Below are positions 52,449 through 61,814 of a stretch of 64,000 nucleotides of DNA, piece after piece. The first letter of the stretch is position 1. Every line of letters starts with the position of its first letter. The notes under the pieces are model-generated. The model was not told the origin of the DNA. It worked only from the letters and a program-made list of their open reading frames with translations, and made no database searches. The stretch is from Fusarium oxysporum f. sp. lycopersici 4287 (lineage: Eukaryota > Ascomycota > Sordariomycetes > Hypocreales > Nectriaceae). The DNA is taken from positions 2,906,650-2,970,649 of the forward strand of contig NC_030993.1 of NCBI RefSeq assembly GCF_000149955.1. The letters run 5' to 3'. Position numbers and translations under genes: made by a program.

Positions 52449-53713
52449 TTTTACTGACTTTAAGGACTTGGCACAGATTAATGCCGTGCAGAGATCTGGG
52501 GAGTAATGAGGATATTGTCAAATGTGATAATTAGGCTGCCTGCGAGATACAAGAGTTGGCCTCTGGTCTTTAAACATAAGTTATCAGCCATTGAACGTTC
52601 CATCGCTAACAAACGCCGCCCGCAAGACTCAGAGGCCTTGTACACCCGAGAGAAATGAATTGGACTGGGAGCTTGCAATACGTACACTCCTCGTAACAAG
52701 ATTGGGGCCTTATTATAGGTGTAACCCCCTGATAAGATGGTTCTTGACTCAAAGATGCGATACTCAGGACGAAGCTCTGTGCTTGCAATCCTCGCTGTCT
52801 AGCTCCCGATATTCCGAGCGAGCGCTCAGATACAGATGGGGAGCAATGGAATAGAGGATGCCGTCAGCCCGATCAATCTCCTTCTTTCCTAAACCTCGAT
52901 ATCGAAACAGATCGCGACCGGGTTCGTTTCGCGAAGAATCGCCCAGTTACAGGGATCTACGTGTGTTAGTGATCCCAACGCTCGTGCTCAAGCGTCGATT
53001 TTGGCCGATGATTGAAATCAGGCTCTGGCGCGCTCCAAGCTTGATCGCAAACAAGGCAGGTCGAACGGGCAATTTGTGGTAATCAAAGCGTGAGAAACAC
53101 TTTGGAACTTTGACCTAGAGTCGTTGTGAGAGTGGAGGAGGATGGAAAGATGAAGGAAAAGAGGTTAGCGGATGACGGAAGGAAGAAAAGAGCTTCACGC
53201 TTTCTTTTCTGGGGAAGAGCTTCGCAAGCAAAAGCACTGCAACTCGCGGAAGCTGGCGTCTACCTGCTAGCGCCTGCGCGTTTGGGGCCCGGGGAAATAA
53301 GCTGGGAAAGAGAGCACAGGCACAGGCACACAGCACCTTCCTTCCCCACAGGCCATCTGGCTCCACTGAAATGTAACTGTCAGGCAAGTCAGGTCCAGGC
53401 CCCGGGTCATCTCTCGGCCCGAGCCAAAGTCAACCTGGCCTTGCCCCCAATTGGAAATTAGGTAAGGTAATTGTTAACACGTCGTCGCATGAGAGGAGAG
53501 GCCAGAGAGCAGAGCTGTGCTGTCCATTAGATTAGCTAGGATCACCACCAAAAAGAAGTCCCCTTTAAACTTCAACTCTCCTTTCTTCAACCCCTCGCGA
53601 CTCCGACTCAATTCGACGACTCTGCCTTTTCTTCTACTCAACGAAGCTACATCTCTTCTTTCGCGGCATCTAATTTTAATAACTCCCCTTTCTTTTCCAC
53701 ATACACACACAAT
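52449..53713. other. Divergent 1.3-kb promoter region
   Basis: No gene is recognised between the RRM gene (minus) and Sec61 gamma (plus). The last 180 bases are CT-rich and end in TTTCCACATACACACACAAT just before the ATG, a typical highly expressed fungal leader. Confidence 0.4.
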
Positions 53714-54036
53714 ATGTCCGACCAGGTTCAAGAGATCCTCGAGGTTCCCTCCGAGTTCGTCAAGGACGGAGTTCAATTCGTGCGACGATGCACCAAGCGT
53801 ATGTCGACTCATTGCGCACTCACACATCTCTTACCTCTACTGACATACTACTCTGCAGCTGACCAGAAGGAGTTCCTACGACTCTGCCAGGCTGTTGGCG
53901 TTGGTTTCCTCATCATGGGCGCTGTTGGCTACGTTGTCAAGCTGGGTATGACATCCAATTTCCTTCAGGTGTAACGTTCTCTAACATGTCCTCAGTGCAC
54001 ATTCCCCTCAACCACGCTCTCGTCGGTAGCGCATAA
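53714..54036 (+). CDS. SSS1: Sec61 gamma subunit (Sss1) of the ER translocon
   Basis: Exons 53714-53798, 53859-53945 and 53996-54036, giving 70 residues. The sequence begins MSDQVQEILEVPSEFVKDGV, continues QFVRRCTKPDQKEFLRLCQA, and has one membrane helix (VGVGFLIMGAVGYVVKL) followed by VHIPLNHALVGSA. This is the standard form of Sec61 gamma, a tail-anchored clamp around the Sec61 alpha channel. Small exons and short introns (60 and 50 nt) are fixed by phase. Confidence 0.96.
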
Positions 54037-54363
54037 ACGATCACACGATCAGGCGATGAAGAGATTATGGATAGTGGCGACTTGACAATCCAAAAACCCG
54101 CACAGCGGGGGTGGACGCGAGGGCGATCACAACAATTTTCTTGCTGCGAGTACGTTCACTGGGGCGGAGTTAAATGAAATTATGGCGGGCACGCGACACA
54201 CTTCTTATGCTGGAATTCGATCGAGCGCCGTGAGGATGAGAAGGATGTGCTTTCACGTCTAAGGCGCGGTTTGCATGGGGTTGAGAGATATCCTTTACAA
54301 GACTGCTGGCTAAAGTGACCAATTGTACAAAATATATCCAACATTGTTTCTTGCAAACTTGAC
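54037..54363. other. Intergenic between convergent genes
   Basis: About 330 bases contain the 3' UTRs of the Sec61 gamma and DCAF11-like genes. No other feature is recognised. Confidence 0.4.
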
Positions 54364-56510
54364 CTAACGCACTCCATATGTTGAGTTCTGATATAGCTCA
54401 GGTTGTTCCTTGAGCAAGTGGTTGACACTCTGGCCCATCGGTGGTTCTCCTTCATCATCCACGTTGTCGTTATACGAATGTAGCGTGCACGTTCCTCTTG
54501 CCATGTTATACCCATTCCAAGCAGACGCTGCTGATGTTAGCTAATGTTTTCAAGTGAAAATGGGGGAACATACCAACAAGGAGAGGGGCAGTGGGATGCC
54601 AGCTTGCATCGCGGACACAAGTGCCCCAATTGCCTGGTTCATCAAAATGATAGAAGCGGTGTCGATTGTCCATTGGCCGAGTGCGCATGGTAGCTTTCTT
54701 AACATCTACGATTCCAGCCAAGCTTGCATCCATATTCCAAACGTATACCTTGCCATCGGTGCTGCCCGAGTATACATATCGTGAATTGGTGGACGTCGGA
54801 GGTGAAAAGTGGCATCGAATAAGAGTTCGAAGGACTTTATGACCTCGGAAGGTCACAAGCGAATTATCATGGGGGTGCACATCCCAGTCCTCGTCGTCAT
54901 ATATGCCACCCCGGTAATCGAAGCCACTGGTGTTTGCATGTGCTGTCAGATCAAGTTCGTTGTATCGATCGGTTGACATGGCCATTCGTATATCCCATAG
55001 TTTCATTGACTGGTCTTTTCCGTTACTGAGAATATATCGTCCATCTCCCTTGCTGTCGATGTATGTCAAGCCTTCGATGTGGCCGACAAAAGCGCCAGCT
55101 TCTCGGTGATCGCCCATGCTTCGCCGATCCCAGACCTTGATCGTTGTATCGTCGGAACCCGAATAAAGGATGTGCGGTGACATCTTGTCAGCAAAGCACA
55201 CGGCGTTGACATCATCCGAGTGGCCGCGAACGTGGTGGAGAACTGTTCGAGACTCAATGTCATATACCACGATTGAGGCCGCGCTCGTTCCAGCCACCAG
55301 TTCTCTTCCATCACCTGAGAACCTGATAGACCAGATACCGAAGCCACGTCGCCCATGCCATCCATGCGGGGGGCCGTCATCTAAATCCAGTGTATAGGGA
55401 TCTCCAGTATCGTTTGGATCCGTAGGAGCTATGGAGACCATAGTCTGGATTGAAGTATACGCGAGCCATTTGTTGTCAGGACTTAATGATGCATCTGTGA
55501 GTGTCCATTGTCCCCATGGGTAGCTGACTGTCTTGTAATGCTTCCAATTGTATGGGCTGGAAGTGTCGTACATCCGTACTTTGAAGTCTTGAGAGCAGGC
55601 GAAAAAGAAGTTTCCATCGTCCGAAAACTGTCCAGAATACACGGGGTCATCGAAATGAATGATTTTTTCGGCTCTTGATTTTGGTAGTAGACTCTGGACG
55701 CTGTCAGTCAAATCGTCTTGATAGAAAGGTCTGGGTTCATGCCTGGTTGATGAGAGCATTATTTCGTATCTGATCTTCGCGATTCCCCAAAGCCAACTCC
55801 CGCTCGAGCATCCTCACAGCAAGTGGCCTCTTTGCTCTGGGGTTGTAGTTATTTGCACCAAATGCTCCTGATCGCATAAGCTTCATGCCCTGCTCACTTG
55901 GCACTTTCGGAAAGCGATTCGGGTCCTTGGGTGTTCGACGTCGATTGAAAGGCCAGTTATGCAAGAACTCGGCGTCCTCCCCAGGGTTGTCTTGGAATAA
56001 AACACTGGTAAGATCAGGACTCTGCATCAAGGCAATAAGTTGTCTCCGTGTTAGTAGTCCTGTTCTAGCACCGGCTAGTTTCATCCCCAGTGTCAGTCAT
56101 GTCTTTCATAATCGCTGGAAAGCCGAGACTTACTCCGTACAATGTTTACGAGTCGTTGCGTGTCATTAACCCCTTCAATATCGTCCTCGTCTTCCTCGTC
56201 GTCGTCGTCATCACCTCCATTCTCCATCAATATTTCAATGTCACGATCATTAGCACCTATATGATGCGATTAGTGAAGCTTGTTACTACTCAAGCAACGG
56301 TTTGAACTTACCTTGAAAATCGTCTTCATCTTCTTCGTCGGGTTCATCCTCGTAGTCTGGGTCTTCCTCATCCTCGTCTTCATCTTCTTCCGTTTGATAG
56401 TACCAAGCCGGTCCCTCCGATGATTCACGTGTGCTCTCATTACGGTTCTCTTCGTCACTTGGGTCCGCTGAGAGCGGTCGCGAACTCCTCTCACCCTCGC
56501 CAGGCGCCAT
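54364..56510 (-). CDS. WD40-repeat protein, DCAF11/WDR23-like (CUL4-DDB1 adaptor)
   Basis: Exons in coding order 56510-56312, 56256-56134, 56074-55743, 55693-54574 and 54527-54364, giving 645 residues. The N-terminus is acidic (EEDEDEDEEDPDYEDEPDEE); a conserved helical region follows (LLTRRQLIALMQS; FNRRRTPKDPNRFPKVPSEQ). About seven WD40 repeats begin at VYSGQFSDDGNFFFACSQDF, with blocks such as LYSGSDDTTIKVWDRR, LSNGKDQSMKLWDIR and VYSGSTDGKVYVWNMD, ending in SAWNGYN. The order matches DCAF11/WDR23. The intron between exons 3 and 4 (55742-55694) starts with GC rather than GT (CAG|GCATGA...TCCAG) and has a GACTGAC branch site; it joins LINQ to SLLPKSRAEK, which fits homologues. Without it the frame breaks. 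Confidence 0.88.
55694..55742 (-). other. GC-AG intron in the DCAF11-like gene
   Basis: A 49-nt intron is required by phase. The donor is CAG|GCATGA, the branch-like site is GACTGAC, and the acceptor is TCCAG. No GT donor at this place restores the frame. Confidence 0.7.
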
Positions 56511-57139
56511 GTTTCAAGTGGGTGAGATCTGGTTAATCGTGTGAAGGTCGAGATGAAAGCTGATAAAGAATGCTTGCTAAGCACGAGAGCTTGGAGGGGC
56601 GATACGGTGAAGATAGAAGTGGTGTGGTCGGAAAAAGATAAAGTAACTATCCTACAGGGTATATGCGAGCTTCAGGCAATACAGTTCTTCACGGGGGTCA
56701 CGGCGGGTTAATAAACTATCAATGATGCGATGAGTGTGATGCTTCAAGACAGGTACTGCATCTGTTGGGTTGAAGTCAACTTAGAATGGGGAGCTCCCGG
56801 AGCTTGTGACGACATCAACCGGAGATAAGATAAGCCCCGCGATAAGCTACCCTGGACTCAGATTCTGGCAAATTGGAGTTTAAAAGAAACGTCGTGTTTT
56901 TATATCAACTACATATGTGGACACATCAGCAAAGATACATAAGTTACACATGGTATTATTAAGATAGTACCTATACAAGAACGGTGGAATGTTAGAACTG
57001 CAACAATCTTCATTTGGAAGTGTCACGAAACAATCTGATGCCGCTTACTTAAGGTACATACGTTATCATCGTGCTACGGAGAAGTGTGCAAGTTGACCAA
57101 TATGTTAAATGGTACAAAAAAGGAAAAGAGAAAGAAAAA
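56511..57139. other. Promoter side of the DCAF11-like gene
   Basis: About 630 bases with no gene recognised; AT-rich toward 56900-57100. Confidence 0.35.
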
Positions 57140-57933
57140 GTTCTTACCAACTCAATGGAATATCTGACATATGACTCCTGCGCCTAACTGGCCCAGAACA
57201 ATTTGCCTTAGTGCAGTTTCGCTCAGGACTCATTCATTCATTATCTTGGAAGAACACTGGGCGTTCCAAGACACAACTCGCCCATCCTGGCCACGTCCAG
57301 CTTCTTGCAAAAGTCCAGAAAAGATCGCAGTTGTTCAGGGCGTTTCAAAGGCTGAACCGGGAGTGAGTCGAGGTGCACATTGATAAGTCGCAACTGACAT
57401 GTCTCGTTTATTGGTGACGACCGCACTGAGACATCGCAACAAAGAGCGTCCCTACCAAAGCGACTAGGATACTTGACTCTCCAGACTGATCCTACTTAGG
57501 CTTGAGCTGATAAATCGGTCCTTTGACAATAGCATCATGGACACGAAAAGATGACCTCCCCAATTAAGCAAGTATTTCTCGCTTTAAAACCATGATTGGC
57601 GGATCCAAGGTGCTCCAAGAGATGCAGCAGCGGTTTGGAGACTGGTTGGAAAAACATGATATCAACGTGGTGTAAGCCAAGAATGAGAGAAACGATGGGC
57701 TTCCACGCGTTCAACTGAGAACTTTCCCCTGCGTCAATGGTCCAAGAAACAACTGTGAGGTCCAAAATATTATTGCCGACATCCGATGCTGCTTGGCAGC
57801 TCGTGTTTGTGGTTTCAAGGACAGCCCAAGATTCAGTTGATGGAATGAAGTGGTGCCAATTTTGGTGCCACGATTCGTGAGTGGACGCAATGTCTAAGGA
57901 GTCCCTACGGAGAGCACGAGACTCGTTGTTCAT
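57140..57933 (-). pseudogene. Decayed endonuclease/exonuclease/phosphatase family gene
   Basis: Three frames on the minus strand, read in order, give a recognisable protein. From 57933: HQNWHHFIPSTESWAVLETT, then LTVVSWTIDAGESSQLNAWK, and ILGLHHVDIMFFQPVSKPL, where intact family members have SWNID and DIIFFQEV. A second frame near 57566-57490 reads LNWGGHLFVSMMLLSKDRF. A third from about 57495 reads SVWRVKYPSRFGRDALCCDV and CQLRLINVHLDSLPVQP (NVHLDS is the His-bearing strand of the fold). At least two frameshifts separate them, and the GDFN-type catalytic region at the end is not intact. The Asn of SWN and the Glu of FQEV are changed (T and P). This is a dead copy of a TDP2/EEP-like protein gene. 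Confidence 0.65.
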
Positions 57934-58701
57934 GACATTAATATCAGGAAATTGCTTTTTGCTTGCAGCAAATAAATGAATAGTGTTGTTCTTTGGATTT
58001 GTAAATGAGTGACCCCCTGTTTAGCATCATGGAAATGCCACTTCGGCCCCTGAAGCTTGGGTAAAAATACTTGGCCCCTAGGCAACATAAGGCTTAGCGC
58101 CCCACGGCTGGGGCCACGTCGCCACAGAATTTGGACGTCCTAGGGTCCTTCTCCAGCAGGGTGACACCCTTGTACCCATTATTTTAGGCCCGTTCAAGGC
58201 TGCAGCTGTTGGGACGGAGCAGGGAGAGGAGTTTCCCGTCCTCCATCGTATCGAGTACGGAGCGGATCTTCCATTTGATTGCCCCTATGTAAATCCAAAC
58301 CAATCCAAATCACCCAATTCGATATCCAAACATCCATCTTCATTCCTGTTCCAACCTTGCAGCTCCCTTTTTGTCTCTTTAACTCAAGTAGTCAACGTGT
58401 AGCTCGATCTTTGCTCCGCACGTTGATCGCCTTGTGGGAGACCCCTTTCTTATTCCTTTGGTGTCTGTAATTGTCTGAAGTCAGCATCAGGGCTATCTCC
58501 GCAAAGTTTATTCTACCTACGCTACGTTACACGCGACTTCGATTGTCGCAAGGTTGTCGGCTCCAAACTTTACTGGTCAACAAATCCTTTTCGACGCTCT
58601 GTTTCTCCTTTTGAATCGCGGCCTCGACCGCTGACAGTTTTTGCGACCCGACGTTCGAATCTCTGTCTTGAACTCAACAATAACGATCCCAACTGCCCAC
58701 C
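57934..58701. other. Promoter region of the GDT1-like gene
   Basis: About 770 bases without a gene. GC-rich patches at 58060-58160 and a CT-rich leader (58560-58700) precede the ATG at 58702. Confidence 0.4.
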
Positions 58702-60555
58702 ATGAAGATCCGAACCACACACTCGCCTCTGGTCCTGTTCCTCCTCCCTGCCGTAGCAAATGCGCTCGCCTCTAATGATATTGCCGACCTACCTGCTCCA
58801 GGAGCCGCGATTACAGAACAGACCGATGGCCTGCCCCGGGCTGGCGTCAAGCGTCATGATATTCCAACGAAATATGCCCCTGTTGATGGCAGAGACGGAA
58901 AGCCTCATCACGGACCCTTTATCGAAATAGATGATCACAAGAAGACCCCTGAAGTGGCCCTTGATGCTGGTTCCGATACTGCAGCAGGATCTGGCTCGGG
59001 GGCCGGAGCCGGAGCTGGAGCTGGAACAGGTGCACCAGCAGGTGCTGGAGCTGGCACCGAACCCAAAACTGGAACCGAGGCTGCTCCCAAAATCGACAGC
59101 AACCCGGATTCCCTTCCTGGACTCAAAGGCCGACCCGAAGACCCGACTGTCGTAGATGGCGAAAAGATCCCCGAAACCAATGATGGTGTCATGTTCGACA
59201 CTAACCGAGTCCATGCTCAAGAAGGCACCACTGGAACCGAAGGCGGTGTGACCGAGAGGTACAGAGCCCGAAAACTTGAAGAGGATCTTGCTGGGGAGGA
59301 GACCTTCAGGAAACCCTCATCACCTAAGGAGGCGCCTCCTTTGCCACACAGTGAAGAGGAAAAGATTCGTGCTTCTGGTGGGGACAAGGCCAAGGAGCTT
59401 GGCGACGACACTGGCAGCGCGAAGGCAGAAGACGTTGTGCCCAAAGCTGCAAAGCCTGTTATCAGCAATGATGATAAGCATGACTACACTGCGGGACTGG
59501 AGGTGAGCAAAGACCGCCATTTGTAGTATCGTAAATACAGCTAACAGTTATACAGAAACCTGCCGATCTTCCTGACCGACCCGTTGGACAGAACAAACCT
59601 GTTCAAGACTCAACAAAGACCGAGCCCATCGATCTGAGCCGAGGGAAGACACACGATGGACACCATGATGACGAGAGTATTATCCAGCCTTTCCACTCTT
59701 TTGTGCTGTCCTTCACCATGATTTTGGTCTCTGAAGTTGGTGACAAGACGTTCTTGGTTGCAGCTCTCATGGCTATGAAGCACGACCGTATGGTTGTGTT
59801 CACAGCCGCTTTTGGTGCCCTTCTTGTCATGACTGTTCTTTCGGCTGTTCTGGGCCATGCTGTTCCTACTCTCATCCCCAAGCGTGTCACCAGTTTCCTC
59901 GCTGCTGGCCTCTTCTTCGTTTTCGGTGCGAAGCTGATGCGAGAGGGTATGCTGATGGACCCTAACGAGGGTGTCTCTGCTGAGATGCACGAGGTTGAAC
60001 AAGAGCTTGCTGAAAAGGAAAAGGAGATGGGCCGAAAGCGAGGCGACTCTGTGTCTGCTTACACTCTTGAGATGGGTATGAATGGCAATGGCCGCAGGTC
60101 TCGGCCCAGCAACCGTCTAATGTCTCCTCCTCGATCGCCTTCTCAGTCACCTGTACGAGATGCTCGCTCGGGCTCAGGTGCTGTTACCAGCATTGTTCAG
60201 GGTGCTACCAACCTATGCTCTCTGCTGCTTAGCCCTGCCTGGGTTCAGACCTTCATCATGACCTTCCTCGGCGAGTGGGGTGATCGAAGTCAAATTGCTA
60301 CTATTGCTATGGCAGCCGGTCAGGATTACTGGTGGGTGACCTTGGGTGCTACGTGCGGCCATGCCATCTGCACTGGTGTTGCTGTTATTGGTGGTCGGGC
60401 TATTGCCGGCCGAGTCAGCCTGAAAGTTGGTAAGTCAACAGTCTATAATTCTCTTTTTCAACCAAACGAGCTAACACTCTTTAGTCACTGTGGGCGGTGC
60501 CACTGCTTTCCTTATCTTCGGCGTCATTTACCTCCTGGAGTCTCTCTACAGCTAG
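58702..60555 (+). CDS. GDT1: GDT1/TMEM165 family Golgi Mn2+/Ca2+:H+ transporter
   Basis: Exons 58702-59502, 59556-60429 and 60485-60555, giving 581 residues. A signal peptide (MKIRTTHSPLVLFLLPAVAN) is followed by about 250 residues of disordered lumenal sequence with an AGAG repeat (residues about 95-115). Two UPF0016 repeats follow, each starting with the family signature: FTMILVSEVGDKTFLVAALM and FIMTFLGEWGDRSQIATIAM (E-x-G-D-K/R-T/S). A cytosolic loop rich in Glu, Lys and Ser lies between the repeats. Yeast Gdt1 and human TMEM165 exchange Ca2+ and Mn2+ for H+ in the Golgi, supporting glycosylation. The long N-terminal lumenal extension is longer than in yeast. Last exon is fixed by the phase-1 intron before VTVGGATAFLIFG. 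Confidence 0.93.
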
Positions 60556-61814
60556 AGGTGCCCTCTCGAATGCCAAAATTTCTTTTCTCGCTAATAGACC
60601 ACGGTTTGAGGACCTATCGTCATCTGAGACCATTTGCCTACTTGACGCCTAACTCGTTGTAATATTTAACGGCCTCTCTCTTTTTTCTGATAGGAACAAG
60701 CGACCAAGGGACCGAGATCTTCAGGCGTACTCTGCTGGGGTAGATCTTTTGTATAATTACGTGGCTGAGACAATCTCAGCCTCATGTTCGATTCAATGCA
60801 CATGGACACTGATCTCCTTTGCCAAGACGCGTGGCTTGGAGTATTGGGAAGGGGAATGAAGACTAAGAAAATATACGCAAGGGGGGAACAGGAACTGGAA
60901 AGGAGGTGAAAAAGGGAGAGAATCGATTGGACTTTTCATCATTCTCTGTATGAAATGTTGGGAATTGCTTCAAGCTTTGTACGGAACGGAAAGGAATGAG
61001 CGTGAATGATATTCATGGATTCGAGCTACGATTAGCTATAAATAGCAGCTGTCTCGGTATAGCCTTGATGATATATTAATGTACAATGAGGCATCACAAG
61101 ACATGTCCGAGTAAGAAATACTGTTTCTCGTGTAAACGTCACGCACATTAGCATAGAGGCTTCCATGGAGTCATCGTTATCAAGGTACTTCAGGAATGAT
61201 CTTGAAAAGGAGCAGATCATTTATTCCACCCATCATTCATTAAATCTGCCAGAGGTATATCCTTCTATCATCTGTCCCTGATCAATGACTGGACCCAAGC
61301 ATCCTTCAAGCTCAAAACCTCTCCCTTCCTATTGACACATCCATCAACAACTGAACAAGGACCCGACAACTACCTCAGATCTGGGCCAGAAAACCCCAGC
61401 TCTGAACAAACTTTGACAAGTTCGTCACCATCAGTGAGTGACGTTTCATTTTCTTCATGATAGACCTTTGCGGTCTTTCTTTTCCCACCGTAGAACAAGG
61501 CAGTAAAAACAACAGAGCAAGAATGAATAAAAGCAAAGCAAAAATAAACCTCCTCAACCATCTTCGAGGTATAGCGTAGTCCCCATTTTCCAACGTTGGG
61601 AATACATGTGTGGTATCTGACAGTCAATCTCAAACATCTTGAGGTGCTCTCACAAATCGTTGGTGAATCAAACAAATTCTCGTGACAATTGACATTGGAC
61701 TGGTTTTTGAGATCTCTATACTGGAAAAGATGCGCTTCCTTCAAACGTTTCTGTCGTCATTCGTATAATCCTCCCCCATCATGCCATGGAGTTCTGGGTA
61801 TCGTAGTCTGACGC
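60556..61814. other. Convergent intergenic region, nothing recognised
   Basis: About 1.26 kb of 3' flanks between GDT1 (plus) and the large minus-strand gene. ORFs at 61370-61744 are short and lack similarity. No RNA gene is seen. Confidence 0.4.
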
